A stretch of 64,000 bases of DNA from Bacillus massilinigeriensis (GTDB taxonomy: Bacteria; Bacillota; Bacilli; Bacillales; Cytobacillaceae), in NCBI RefSeq assembly GCF_900117315.1, contig NZ_LT630337.1:2861601-2925600 (forward strand), read 5' to 3'. Positions 8,921-17,274 of the stretch are shown piece by piece. The notes below the pieces were generated by a model. The model searched no databases and was not told the origin of the DNA. It worked only from the letters and a program-made list of their open reading frames with translations. Within the stretch, counting starts at the first letter, position 1. Each line of letters opens with the position of its first letter. A program made the position numbers and the translations under genes.

Positions 8921-9310
8921 CTAATTTGGTATTAATTTGAGAATGGTTTCGATCATCACTGTTAAAATAGGAATCGCCATTGCTAAGATAAGGATTTTTC
9001 CTCCCAGTTCAATTTTTGAAGCGATTGCACCTTGACCTGCATCCTTAGTAATCTGAGATGCAAATTCTGCAATATAAGCGATGCCAATAATTTTTAGAAT
9101 CGTTTCTAAATAAACTAAATTCACCTTCGCATTTTTAGCAATACCCTCTAGCATATGGATAATGGCGTAGATTTGGTCTACTAGAAATAAGAAAATGGCA
9201 CATCCAACAAAGACTATGAGCAAAAAGGCAAAATTCGGTTTTTGCTCCTTAACGATTAATGCAAGAAAGGTGGAAACGAGAGCAACCCCAACTATTTGTA
9301 GGATTTCAAT
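8921..9310 (-). CDS. spoIIIAD: Stage III sporulation protein AD, probable ATT start
   Basis: SpoIIIAD is a small polytopic protein of the SpoIIIA channel. The conserved core AYIAEFASQITKDAGQGAIA and KIELGGKILILAMAIPILTV is clear. A reading that starts at the TTG near 9223 would give only 100 residues and lose the conserved first membrane segment (IVGVALVSTFLALIVKEQKP). In frame upstream the only plausible initiator is ATT at 9310-9308, with AAAAGGGGGAG seven bases before it; no ATG, GTG or TTG occurs in that frame there. This gives 129 residues, close to the family norm. The ATT start is inference. Confidence 0.85.
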   Translation of the reverse strand: MEILQIVGVALVSTFLALIVKEQKPNFAFLLIVFVGCAIFLFLVDQIYAIIHMLEGIAKNAKVNLVYLETILKIIGIAYIAEFASQITKDAGQGAIASKIELGGKILILAMAIPILTVMIETILKLIPN

Positions 9311-9325
9311 GGCTAACTCCCCCTT

Positions 9326-9532
9326 TTAACCCTGGAATAAAAAAACGGATTTAATCTTTTGAAATAAATCATCTACAATGGTAGCAACCATAAATAAAAT
9401 ATATATAAAACCAAACAGTGTTACCCACTGTGCATATTCCTTTTTACCAACCTGATCTAAAATTGTATGAAGGAAGGCGACAACGATTCCTACGCCAGCA
9501 ATTTTAAAGATGATATCTACCTCTAAACCCAT
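9326..9532 (-). CDS. spoIIIAC: Stage III sporulation protein AC
   Basis: SpoIIIAC is a 68-residue membrane protein of the SpoIIIA complex, related to SpoIIIAD. It has two membrane segments (about residues 5-22 and 38-56) linked by a short loop containing DQVGKKEYAQWVTL. The start MGLEVDIIFKIAGVGIVVAF is typical, and the length equals the B. subtilis protein. It follows spoIIIAB by 19 bases with AGGAG upstream of the start. Confidence 0.95.
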   Translation of the reverse strand: MGLEVDIIFKIAGVGIVVAFLHTILDQVGKKEYAQWVTLFGFIYILFMVATIVDDLFQKIKSVFLFQG

Positions 9533-9551
9533 GAATTCTCCTCCTAAACCC

Positions 9552-10067
9552 TTACATCAGTAAAATGCACAACAATAATCCAGATAAAAATCCTAAGCTT
9601 TTTAGCATCTTTTCATACTTTGCTTGTTTATCGTATGCATCGCCTTCTTCTCTTTCTAGATGCGTAAGTGCTAGTCTTATTTGTTTTTGTTGTGAGATTT
9701 TGTCATGACGACCTAACGTTTCTCCAAACTGCTTCATAATTTCAAATTCTCCCTGCTGCAGAGCAGTTAATTTCCAAACCTCCTTGAGACTCTGTTCCCA
9801 GGCAATTTTCACTGTTGTATCCGAATCAGTTAATTTCTTCGCAAAGGATTCAAAAAATTGAGATAACGGTTTAGACATTTGTGTAGCCAGCCTTCTTGCT
9901 GCCTCATGCAGCGGTGTATGACCATACATAATTTCTGCTTCTAGTGATTGAAGAGCTGCTTTCAATTGACGGAGTTGCTTCGGTCTCTCAGAGAAATTTC
10001 TAGATGCTTCAAACCCTGCCCAAGTAGTTGCGACGATGATAAAAAATGCACCAATAAGTTTTATCAT
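9552..10067 (-). CDS. spoIIIAB: Stage III sporulation protein AB
   Basis: SpoIIIAB is a mother-cell component of the SpoIIIA complex with a fold likened to GspF of type II secretion systems. An N-terminal membrane segment (residues 3-20) is followed by a helical cytoplasmic region with RPKQLRQLKAALQSLEAEI and GETLGRHDKISQQKQIRL, and a C-terminal hydrophobic tail (SLGFLSGLLLCILLM). The 171 residues match the family. Its start ATG overlaps the spoIIIAA stop codon by one base, so translation is coupled. Confidence 0.94.
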   Translation of the reverse strand: MIKLIGAFFIIVATTWAGFEASRNFSERPKQLRQLKAALQSLEAEIMYGHTPLHEAARRLATQMSKPLSQFFESFAKKLTDSDTTVKIAWEQSLKEVWKLTALQQGEFEIMKQFGETLGRHDKISQQKQIRLALTHLEREEGDAYDKQAKYEKMLKSLGFLSGLLLCILLM

Positions 10068-10990
10068 TAGGTCACTCTCACCTTTGTGTAGATTTCCTCA
10101 CCATGCAGGTCTTTAATTGAAGTTAATGTTCCGGGGCCATCATCCCGGCTTAACTCAATAAATCTTTGAAAAATACCTAACTCAAGAATTGGTTTAAGTA
10201 TTGGGCGGCTACTTAATTCTGTGAAATCCCTTCCATGAGCAGTCATGATTAGTTTTATCCCTGAGTGAACTGCTTCTAATATCGCCTCACAATCTTCCTT
10301 TCTACCAATTTCGTCTACAACTAGAACGTCTGGACTCATAGATCGAATCATCATCATCATTCCCTCTGCTTTTGGACAGCTGTCAAGTACGTCGACACGT
10401 GGACCAAAGGTAAGCTGAGGGACACCATGGATACAGCCGGCAATTTCTGATCTCTCATCGATAATGCCCACCTTGCTAGCATTTAATTGACGATTCAAAT
10501 CACCTGAAGATATAATTCTGGCAATATCCCGAAGCAATGTTGTTTTCCCAGTTTGTGGTGGTCCAATAATCATGGTATGCAGCCACCCGTTTTTATAAAG
10601 AAAAGGGATGAGCCTATCAGCAATTCCAATCTTTTCCCTGGCAATACGGATATTAAAGGAAGATACATCTCTGACAGCCTTAACAAATCCATTTTCTAAT
10701 ATCACTTTTCCAGCTAAGCCAACACGATGGCCACCCGAAACAGTAACATATCCTCGCTTTAATTCTTCCTCCATCGTATAAATTGAATATTGGCTAATTT
10801 TATTTAGGAGCTGATACGCATCCTCAGGATGGACAATATAAGATAAAAATCTTGGGGAACCCTTTACTGTCACCTCAATTGGTTTATTTATTCGGATTCG
10901 AATTTCTTCCAATTCCTCCATCTGAATGGCTGGAATTCCCTTTAGTTGTTCGGATAAATTTTTCGGTAATATTTCTAAAATCGTTTCCAC
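10067..10990 (-). CDS. spoIIIAA: Stage III sporulation protein AA (AAA+/secretion-type ATPase)
   Basis: SpoIIIAA is the ATPase of the feeding-channel complex and is related to type II/IV secretion ATPases. The Walker A motif IIGPPQTGKTTLLRDIAR lies near residue 145 and the Walker B region PDVLVVDEIGRKEDCEA near residue 222; YVTVSGGHRVGLAGKV precedes them. The 307 residues are normal. The start is a GTG with GGAGGAG upstream. It is the first gene of the eight-gene operon and is driven by the sigma-E-like promoter upstream. In B. subtilis yqhV and efp lie on this side; here an alkaline phosphatase gene diverges. Confidence 0.95.
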   Translation of the reverse strand: METILEILPKNLSEQLKGIPAIQMEELEEIRIRINKPIEVTVKGSPRFLSYIVHPEDAYQLLNKISQYSIYTMEEELKRGYVTVSGGHRVGLAGKVILENGFVKAVRDVSSFNIRIAREKIGIADRLIPFLYKNGWLHTMIIGPPQTGKTTLLRDIARIISSGDLNRQLNASKVGIIDERSEIAGCIHGVPQLTFGPRVDVLDSCPKAEGMMMMIRSMSPDVLVVDEIGRKEDCEAILEAVHSGIKLIMTAHGRDFTELSSRPILKPILELGIFQRFIELSRDDGPGTLTSIKDLHGEEIYTKVRVT

Positions 10991-11077
10991 AGCTATGCTC
11001 CTCCATATTTTTTACATTGATACATACTTTTGGAAACATACTAAAACAAATAAGTCCATTTGGCCTTCTCTTAATTA

Positions 11078-11106
11078 AATGTATGCCTGCTTGACCACAT
11101 TATGAC
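11078..11106 (-). promoter_or_regulatory. Sigma-E promoter of the spoIIIA operon
   Basis: On the minus strand the -10 element CATACATT (11078-11085) fits the sigma-E consensus CATACAHT exactly. The -35 element GTCATAAT (11099-11106) fits KMATATT at all but one position, and the spacer is 13 bases. The promoter lies about 88 bases before the spoIIIAA start, consistent with mother-cell expression known for this operon. Confidence 0.85.
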
Positions 11107-11199
11107 TTTGAATTAAAACAGTATTAAATACGAGTGACATGCTTCATTTGAATTTTTCACTTTTCATTCCGGTAAATTCGTGTAAAGGAGATTTTGATT

Positions 11200-12603
11200 A
11201 TGAAAAATATGCGAATAATTCTCTCCGTTTTCCTTTTAGTTTTCATAGGAGCAATTGCAGGTTACATATTCTTTTCAGGTGAATATCCGAGGAGCCAAAA
11301 GGCAGCAAAACAAGATATTAAGCCCAAAAATGTCATCTTTATGATTGGGGATGGCATGGGCTTCGGGCAAATGGAAATTGCTCGTTTATTTGAATACGGC
11401 AAAACGGGAAAGCTTTTTATGGAAACTCTTCCTAATGTTGCGTTCGTACATACAAATTCTGCCAATCAATTTGTTACAGACTCAGCAGCTGGGGGGACTG
11501 CCCTAGCTACTGGCCACAAAACAAATAATGAAATGATTGGAATCAAACCAAATCAACAAGTGGTAGATAGCATTCTAGATAAATTTAAAGAAGACGGTAA
11601 AAAGGTTGGTGTCATTACAACAAGTTCAATCACCGATGCTACCCCAGCCTCCTTCACAGCGAGCATCGCCAATCGATGGACAAATCAAAATGAAATTGCA
11701 GCACAACAGCTTGAGAATAGAGTCGATGTTCTACTTGGGGGAGGAGCAAATAAATTTAAACGAACAAAAGCAGGAGAAAAGGATTTAATCCCAGCCTTTA
11801 AAAAGGAGGGGTATACCTATGTAACAGACAAGTCAGAATTAGCAGCAGCCAAGGGGGAAAAACTTCTAGGGCTATTCAACCCTATTCATATGAACTTTAA
11901 GATTGACCGGGATGAATACAAAAGTAAAGAGCCATCTTTAACTGAAATGACGCAAAAGGCATTGGAATTTCTCAATCAAGATTCCCCTGGATTTTTTCTG
12001 ATGGTTGAAGGAGCACGAATTGATCATGCTTCCCATTCTGCAGATTTTACAAGTATTTGGAAAGAAACAATTGAGTTTGATCATGCCGTTAAGTTTGCCG
12101 TTAACTGGGCAAAAAAGAACGGGGACACACTTGTTATTGTTACAGCCGATCACGAGACAATGGGTATCTCTGAAAGTGAACCAATCAATATGAAAGGGTT
12201 AAAAAGGATGGAGGTGACACCAACATACATTGCGGATAGATTAAAAAAAGAAAAAGCTCTCGAGCATAATGATATTTCAAAAGTCAAAGGAATATTAAAA
12301 ACCTATGGACATCTCCATTTATCTAAACAAGAGACAAAGGCATTTATGAATAAATGTAATAATGAAAAAGGGCAGGTTTATAAAGAATCGCAAATTGCTT
12401 GGGAAATTGGAAGTATGATTGCTGCCCATAATCATGCAGGTGTAATGAGTAGAGAAAATCGCGTTTTGAGTAGTACTGGGGGACATACCGGAAATCCTGT
12501 TCCTTTATTTTCTTATGGGAAGGGCAGCGAAGGATTTGAAGGTGTTTTAGACAATGTAGAGATTCCAAGAATCATCGCAAAACTAATGGGCTATCAGCTA
12601 TAA
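11200..12603 (+). CDS. Alkaline phosphatase (PhoA family)
   Basis: This secreted or membrane-anchored phosphomonoesterase releases phosphate from organic esters. An N-terminal hydrophobic segment (about residues 4-24) acts as signal or anchor. Metal and active-site motifs are all present: GDGMGFGQM, the nucleophile Ser in VTDSAAGGTALATGHK, ARIDHASHSADF, TADHETMG and STGGHTGNPVPLF. The 467 residues match the B. subtilis PhoA/PhoB type. I chose the ATG at 11200, nine bases after AAGGAG; a TTG at 11194 is too close to that site. Two TTAAAA/TTAAAT elements 11 bases apart lie upstream, too weak to call PhoP control. It is not part of the B. subtilis gene order here. Confidence 0.92.
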   Translation: MKNMRIILSVFLLVFIGAIAGYIFFSGEYPRSQKAAKQDIKPKNVIFMIGDGMGFGQMEIARLFEYGKTGKLFMETLPNVAFVHTNSANQFVTDSAAGGTALATGHKTNNEMIGIKPNQQVVDSILDKFKEDGKKVGVITTSSITDATPASFTASIANRWTNQNEIAAQQLENRVDVLLGGGANKFKRTKAGEKDLIPAFKKEGYTYVTDKSELAAAKGEKLLGLFNPIHMNFKIDRDEYKSKEPSLTEMTQKALEFLNQDSPGFFLMVEGARIDHASHSADFTSIWKETIEFDHAVKFAVNWAKKNGDTLVIVTADHETMGISESEPINMKGLKRMEVTPTYIADRLKKEKALEHNDISKVKGILKTYGHLHLSKQETKAFMNKCNNEKGQVYKESQIAWEIGSMIAAHNHAGVMSRENRVLSSTGGHTGNPVPLFSYGKGSEGFEGVLDNVEIPRIIAKLMGYQL

Positions 12604-12705
12604 GTAACCTTGTCTTATTGAATTTAATTAAATGGCATGGCATTTTTTCCAATTTGGAAAGTACATTTATATATGAAAAGCAAAGATATCTGAGGGGGAG
12701 TAAAT

Positions 12706-13392
12706 TTGTATCATTACCAGGCAAACCCATTTTACATCCAAAGTGATCAAAAAAACTCTAGGAATCAGTACTATGTGATGATGGTTTTTGGCGAAGGAAC
12801 AGTAAGTGTTCAACCGGATCAAGCAGTCATAATGATTGGTGCTTCAACAGAGAATCGAGAGTTGAGAAAGGCACAAGCAGAAAATGCTGAGATAATAAAA
12901 AATGTTCAAAATGCTGTTCAAGGGCTAGGAATCAGTCAAGACCAAATGAGAACATCGGAATATTCTATTTATCCACAATATGATTATATTGACGGAAAAC
13001 AGCAATTCCGAGGATATAGGGTGGACCATCTGTTAAATATTACAGTTAGAGATACAAGCAAAGTTGGATCCGTGGTAGACACAGCCGTTACCAACGGGGC
13101 AAACACGATAAGAAACATCTTTTTCTCTCTATCAAACCCAAGTAAATTTTATCAAGAATCTCTTAAAGAGGCAGTCCAGGATGCGCTTTCAAAGGCAGTA
13201 ACGATTGCCTCTTCCTTAAATGTACAACTCATTAAAACCCCCATCTCGATTAACGAAAAACATGAGACAAGACCCTCTGCCACCCCTTTTGAACCTTTTC
13301 AATCTGTAAAAGTAGCCACAACCACCCCAATCGAGCCAGGAAAATTAGAGGTAAGATCAACCATTCAAGCTGTTTTCCAATATTACTTATAG
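12706..13392 (+). CDS. SIMPL (DUF541) domain protein
   Basis: The 228-residue protein carries a SIMPL/DUF541 domain from about residue 25 to the end, recognised by GEGTVSVQPDQAVIMIGA, RTSEYSIYPQYDY and FRGYRVDHLLNITVRD. Family members include E. coli YggE, linked to oxidative stress, but no biochemical activity is established. No signal peptide is visible, so a cytoplasmic or surface-associated location is open. The start is TTG at 12706 with GAGGGGGAG five bases before it. It follows the alkaline phosphatase by about 100 bases without an obvious terminator, so the two may be co-transcribed. Confidence 0.85.
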   Translation: MYHYQANPFYIQSDQKNSRNQYYVMMVFGEGTVSVQPDQAVIMIGASTENRELRKAQAENAEIIKNVQNAVQGLGISQDQMRTSEYSIYPQYDYIDGKQQFRGYRVDHLLNITVRDTSKVGSVVDTAVTNGANTIRNIFFSLSNPSKFYQESLKEAVQDALSKAVTIASSLNVQLIKTPISINEKHETRPSATPFEPFQSVKVATTTPIEPGKLEVRSTIQAVFQYYL

Positions 13393-13458
13393 AATAAGAG
13401 TTGGAACAAACATAAAAATTCAATCTTTGCTCATAATAATATGGAAAGGAGCATGATG

Positions 13459-13632
13459 ATGGTTAATATAAATACAAACGAATTTTTGAAACATCAACGA
13501 AAAACAAGCTATTTAGATAATACAAAGAATAATCCTTCAAAACAAACCTCTGACCCAGAGTATAATAATAAAAATAATACAGATATGTCCGTTGGAGCAA
13601 CTGGCCGAGATATATCAGATCTTCAATCTTAA
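13459..13632 (+). CDS. Small hydrophilic protein of unknown function
   Basis: I do not recognise this 57-residue protein. It is rich in Asn, Lys, Thr and Ser, has no membrane segment and ends GATGRDISDLQS. Four in-frame ATGs occur at 13441, 13453, 13456 and 13459; AAAGGAG at 13445-13451 is seven bases before the last, which I take as the start. A clean bidirectional terminator follows the stop. Composition and small size would suit a spore or stress protein, but this is a guess. Third gene of the plus-strand insertion. Confidence 0.55.
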   Translation: MVNINTNEFLKHQRKTSYLDNTKNNPSKQTSDPEYNNKNNTDMSVGATGRDISDLQS

Positions 13633-13644
13633 AAAACATGTAAC

Positions 13645-13683
13645 AAAAATCCCGATTAGTGATAATCACCAATCGGGATTTTT
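13645..13683 (+). terminator. Bidirectional terminator between the small gene and efp
   Basis: A 13-base perfect inverted repeat (AAAAATCCCGATT and its complement) surrounds a 13-base loop. A/T runs on both sides let it end the plus-strand small gene and the minus-strand efp. Confidence 0.9.
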
Positions 13684-13712
13684 ATATGGTATCCTACAAA
13701 TTTTGATTACAA

Positions 13713-14270
13713 TTATGCACGTGATACATATGATCCTTCTGCTGTGTTAATAATTAATTTGTCTCCTTGGTTTACGAAGAAAGGAACTTGTACAACTAAA
13801 CCTGTTTCTAAGGTTGCAGGTTTTGTTCCACCTGAAGCTGTATCCCCTTTAATACCTGGTTCAGTTTCTGTAACTTCTAGTTCAACTGTATTTGGAAGCT
13901 CGATTCCAAGAGTCTCTCCTTGAAACATCATAATGGATACTTCCATATTTTCCTTCAAGAACTTTAATTCATATTCAATTGCGTTAGCAGGTAGTTCAAT
14001 TTGCTCGTATGATTCATTATCCATGAATACGTGTTGATCACCGCTTGCATAAAGATATTGCATTCTACGGTTATCGATTTGAGCCTTTGCCACCTTTTCA
14101 CCTGCACGAAACGTTTTTTCTTGAACGGCACCTGTGCGAAGATTACGTAATTTAGAACGTACGAAGGCTGCACCTTTACCAGGCTTAACATGTTGGAAAT
14201 CCATTACACGCCACAAACCACCGTCTACTTCAATTGTCAAGCCAGTACGAAAATCGTTAACAGAAATCAT
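13713..14270 (-). CDS. efp: Translation elongation factor P
   Basis: EF-P binds the ribosome between P and E sites and relieves stalling at polyproline. The 185-residue protein has three beta-barrel domains: a KOW-like domain with [17 protein letters not shown], an OB domain with [19 protein letters not shown], and the C-terminal signature [19 protein letters not shown]. Lys32 at the tip loop, PGK, is the residue modified in B. subtilis. AGGAGG lies upstream of the ATG. It follows yqhT by about 20 bases, as in B. subtilis. Confidence 0.97.
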   Translation of the reverse strand: MISVNDFRTGLTIEVDGGLWRVMDFQHVKPGKGAAFVRSKLRNLRTGAVQEKTFRAGEKVAKAQIDNRRMQYLYASGDQHVFMDNESYEQIELPANAIEYELKFLKENMEVSIMMFQGETLGIELPNTVELEVTETEPGIKGDTASGGTKPATLETGLVVQVPFFVNQGDKLIINTAEGSYVSRA

Positions 14271-14291
14271 TCAATAAATCCTCCTAATATT

Positions 14292-15353
14292 TTAAAGAAT
14301 AATAAGTTCTTTTGCTGAGTGCGTTAGCAATTCATTATGATTATTCGTGATTAACAGATCATCTTCAATTCGAACTCCACCGAGATCTGGAATGTAAATA
14401 CCTGGTTCACATGTTACAACCATTCCAGGTTCAAGGATAATATCAGATCTCATTGCTAGGGCTGGACCCTCATGGATTTCCAGTCCAATTCCATGACCTG
14501 TGGAATGTCCAAAATATTCACCATAACCTTTTTCTGATATGTAATCTCTTGTAAGAGCGTCTGACTCTCTTCCACTCATTCCTGGTTTAATTCCTTCTAC
14601 TCCTCTTTTTTGAGCTTCAAAGACAATTTGATAAATTTCCTTAAGCTTTTCATTAGGCTCCCCAACGGCAACGGTGCGAGTGATATCAGATGCATAACCC
14701 TGATAGTATGCACCATAATCTAATGTAACAAAGTCACCAGATTCAATGATTTTGTTACTTGCCACACCATGTGGAAGAGCAGAACGATAGCCTGATGCAA
14801 CAATTGTATCGAAGGAAGATGATGTTGCTCCAGCCTCTCTCATAAAGAACTCCAACTCATTCGAGACCTCAAGCTCTGTTACTCCAGGGCGAATGAAATT
14901 TAAAATATGTGTAAATGCAGCATCTGCGATATTCGCTGCTTCCTTTAATATCTTAATCTCTGAGTCAGTCTTAATCAAGCGTAACTTTTCTACCAATTCG
15001 GAAACAGGAACAAATTCAGCCTTCACTTCTTTTTCATAGGATTTATATTCAGAAAAAGTGACATAATCCTGTTCAAATCCAAGCCTTTTTATTCCTAGGT
15101 TTTTCACTTGGCTAGCAATTTCTTCAAGCATGGTTACTTGTTGTTTAACCACTTCGAACCCTTCACATTGTTTGGTAGCTTGTTCGACATAACGAAAATC
15201 TGTGATAAATAAGGCCTTATCATTGCTGATTAAAACAACACCTGCAGTCCCTGTAAAATTGGAAATATATCGTCGATTATAAGGACTAGTTATTAAAATT
15301 CCATCAATTCCATTGCTTTCAAATCGATCGCGTAATTTTTGTAGTTTATTCAA
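14292..15353 (-). CDS. yqhT: M24 family Xaa-Pro peptidase YqhT
   Basis: YqhT is a cytoplasmic aminopeptidase P/prolidase-type metallopeptidase that should cleave Xaa-Pro bonds. The N-terminal creatinase-like domain (residues 1-125) is followed by the pita-bread catalytic domain. The metal ligands are visible in TLDYGAYYQGYASDITRT, GHSTGHGIGLEIHEGP, TCEPGIYIPDLGGVRIEDD and the last Glu of that stretch. The 353 residues equal the B. subtilis length. The start is TTG at 15353 with AAAGGAGAGAGG upstream. In B. subtilis aroQ precedes it; no aroQ is present here. A role with EF-P in proline-rich protein metabolism is only suggested by context. Confidence 0.93.
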   Translation of the reverse strand: MNKLQKLRDRFESNGIDGILITSPYNRRYISNFTGTAGVVLISNDKALFITDFRYVEQATKQCEGFEVVKQQVTMLEEIASQVKNLGIKRLGFEQDYVTFSEYKSYEKEVKAEFVPVSELVEKLRLIKTDSEIKILKEAANIADAAFTHILNFIRPGVTELEVSNELEFFMREAGATSSSFDTIVASGYRSALPHGVASNKIIESGDFVTLDYGAYYQGYASDITRTVAVGEPNEKLKEIYQIVFEAQKRGVEGIKPGMSGRESDALTRDYISEKGYGEYFGHSTGHGIGLEIHEGPALAMRSDIILEPGMVVTCEPGIYIPDLGGVRIEDDLLITNNHNELLTHSAKELIIL

Positions 15354-15467
15354 AATCCTCTCTCCTTTAATGTTTCATGATGTCTATAATTAATAATAAC
15401 CTTAATACTCATTGTATTACCAATATGAATATTCTACCATATTCCTTTTTAAGTCAACCACTGTTTG

Positions 15468-15974
15468 CTAGGTGGTCGATACCCGTTTTTTTCGGTTTCT
15501 AATTTCATTTTCTTCAAAAGAAATTGAATACCCTACAAAGGTACCAAATAAAATATAAAAACAAACGGAAGTTACAATGGTGGTTTTTCCAAGCTTATTA
15601 AATGGGTCCATTCCTGGGAAAAGCGGATTTAATATGAAAAAGACGAGCAGAAATAATAATATTCCATAAATTGCACCAACCCAAAGACCTTTAAACTTCC
15701 TTAACGCAACATAATAAATAAGGGAAGCTACAATGGAAAAAAGACCGATAAATAGGATTGAAATTACAGTTCCCAACCATCCATTTTTCCAACTTCCAAG
15801 CGCCCATGGCTCTAATACAATATTAGGGCGAATTGCTGTAAAATGAAAAACATAAGCTAGATAGGCTATCCCGCTCCAAAATATACCTCCAAAAAGCCCG
15901 GTAATAATGACCATCGTGATAAATGACATTGGTTCTTCTCGTTTGTTTTGTTCTAATTCTTTATCCTGTTCCAT
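15468..15974 (-). CDS. yqhR: YqhR family membrane protein
   Basis: This 168-residue membrane protein of unknown function corresponds to B. subtilis YqhR by position and character. A charged N-terminus is followed by four membrane segments, including FITMVIITGLFGGIFWSGIA, ISILFIGLFSIVASLIYYVA and VGAIYGILLFLLVFFILNPLF, and a basic tail (NRKKRV). The ATG at 15974 has GGAGGTG six bases upstream; longer starts lie before that site. It diverges from yqhQ across about 290 bases. Confidence 0.82.
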   Translation of the reverse strand: MEQDKELEQNKREEPMSFITMVIITGLFGGIFWSGIAYLAYVFHFTAIRPNIVLEPWALGSWKNGWLGTVISILFIGLFSIVASLIYYVALRKFKGLWVGAIYGILLFLLVFFILNPLFPGMDPFNKLGKTTIVTSVCFYILFGTFVGYSISFEENEIRNRKKRVSTT

Positions 15975-16264
15975 TTTCAACACCTCCATTTTTAGTATGT
16001 CCACAGCAATTCTTGATTACCATTTAGAATCATCTTTTCTATTTATTAAAAACAAATGATTCCTGATACTCCCCTCTAGAGGTTTTAAAGAATATTTAGT
16101 AAAATAAAATTAGATGTATAATAGTTTTCAGGTTGGACATGGTGCGCATGATTGATGACATTTCCTTTGGAGATGGTAATCGGCCAAGTTCAAGTATGGC
16201 TTGAATATTATCCCTTCGCTCATACATCGAAGAATAAAATTGATATAGGTTGGTGTTAGCATAA

Positions 16265-17209
16265 ATGGAAAAAAATCCAAGACCCAATTATGGAGGTCAA
16301 GCAGTGGTTGAGGGTGTAATGTTTGGTGGAAAACACCATACGGTTACAGCTATTCGCAGGAAGGATCGTACTGTAGATTATTTCTACCTCCCAAGAGAAG
16401 CAAACAATGGGTTGACAGCATTAAAAAAGATTCCATTTTTAAGAGGGATCGTTGCCATTATTCAATCGAGTGCAACCGGAGCAAAGCATTTAAATTTCTC
16501 AACGGAACGATATGATGTTGATCCGGAAGACGATAGCCAGATACAGGAGCAGCAACCTACAAAATTAGCCATGATACTTGGTGTAGCAACAATTGGCGTA
16601 CTTTCTTTTCTCTTTGGAAAATTTATTTTCACCTTAGTTCCTGTTTTTTTAGCAGTCCTCACCAAGCCGATTTTCTCAAGCGATCTAAGTCAAATTCTCA
16701 TTGAAAGCTTTTTTAAACTTGTATTATTATTTTGCTACATTTATTTTGTATCGATGACACCAATAATAAAGAGAGTTTTTCAATACCATGGTGCAGAACA
16801 TAAAGTCATTAACACTTTTGAAGCAGGAAAAGAGTTAACCGTGGAAAATGTTCAAGCTCACTCACGATTACATTATCGTTGTGGCAGTAGTTTTATCCTC
16901 TTTACTGTCGTTGTCGGATTATTTATTTATATGTTTGTGCCAACTGACCCACTTTGGGTTAGGATTCTTAATCGACTTGCCCTAATCCCTGTTGTCCTAG
17001 GCGTATCGTTCGAGGTCCTTCAACTTACGAATAAGGTTAGAGAGGTTCCCGTGTTAAAATATCTAGGATATCCTGGGCTATGGCTCCAGCTTTTAACAAC
17101 AAAGGAACCAACTGATGACCAAGTCGAAGTTGCCATATTATCCTTTAAGGAACTGTTAAGGAAAGAAAACGAAACTGAACAGAGCTCTACAATTGAAGAA
17201 ATCATCTAA
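16265..17209 (+). CDS. yqhQ: DUF1385 family membrane protein YqhQ
   Basis: YqhQ is a 314-residue membrane protein of the DUF1385 family; the function is unknown. The N-terminal signature GGQAVVEGVMFGGKHH is clear, and the second conserved block RVFQYHGAEHKVINTFE precedes HSRLHYRCGSSFILF. Four or more membrane segments lie at about residues 100-125, 135-160, 205-225 and 230-250. The ribosome site before the ATG is weak (GGTTGGTG). It is followed by yqhP and probably co-transcribed with it. Confidence 0.9.
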   Translation: MEKNPRPNYGGQAVVEGVMFGGKHHTVTAIRRKDRTVDYFYLPREANNGLTALKKIPFLRGIVAIIQSSATGAKHLNFSTERYDVDPEDDSQIQEQQPTKLAMILGVATIGVLSFLFGKFIFTLVPVFLAVLTKPIFSSDLSQILIESFFKLVLLFCYIYFVSMTPIIKRVFQYHGAEHKVINTFEAGKELTVENVQAHSRLHYRCGSSFILFTVVVGLFIYMFVPTDPLWVRILNRLALIPVVLGVSFEVLQLTNKVREVPVLKYLGYPGLWLQLLTTKEPTDDQVEVAILSFKELLRKENETEQSSTIEEII

Positions 17210-17274
17210 AAAGTAAGTTGCTAAGTTTAAAAAATACGTTTTATGCTTATCATGCTCTTAGGGAGGTGGCTTTC

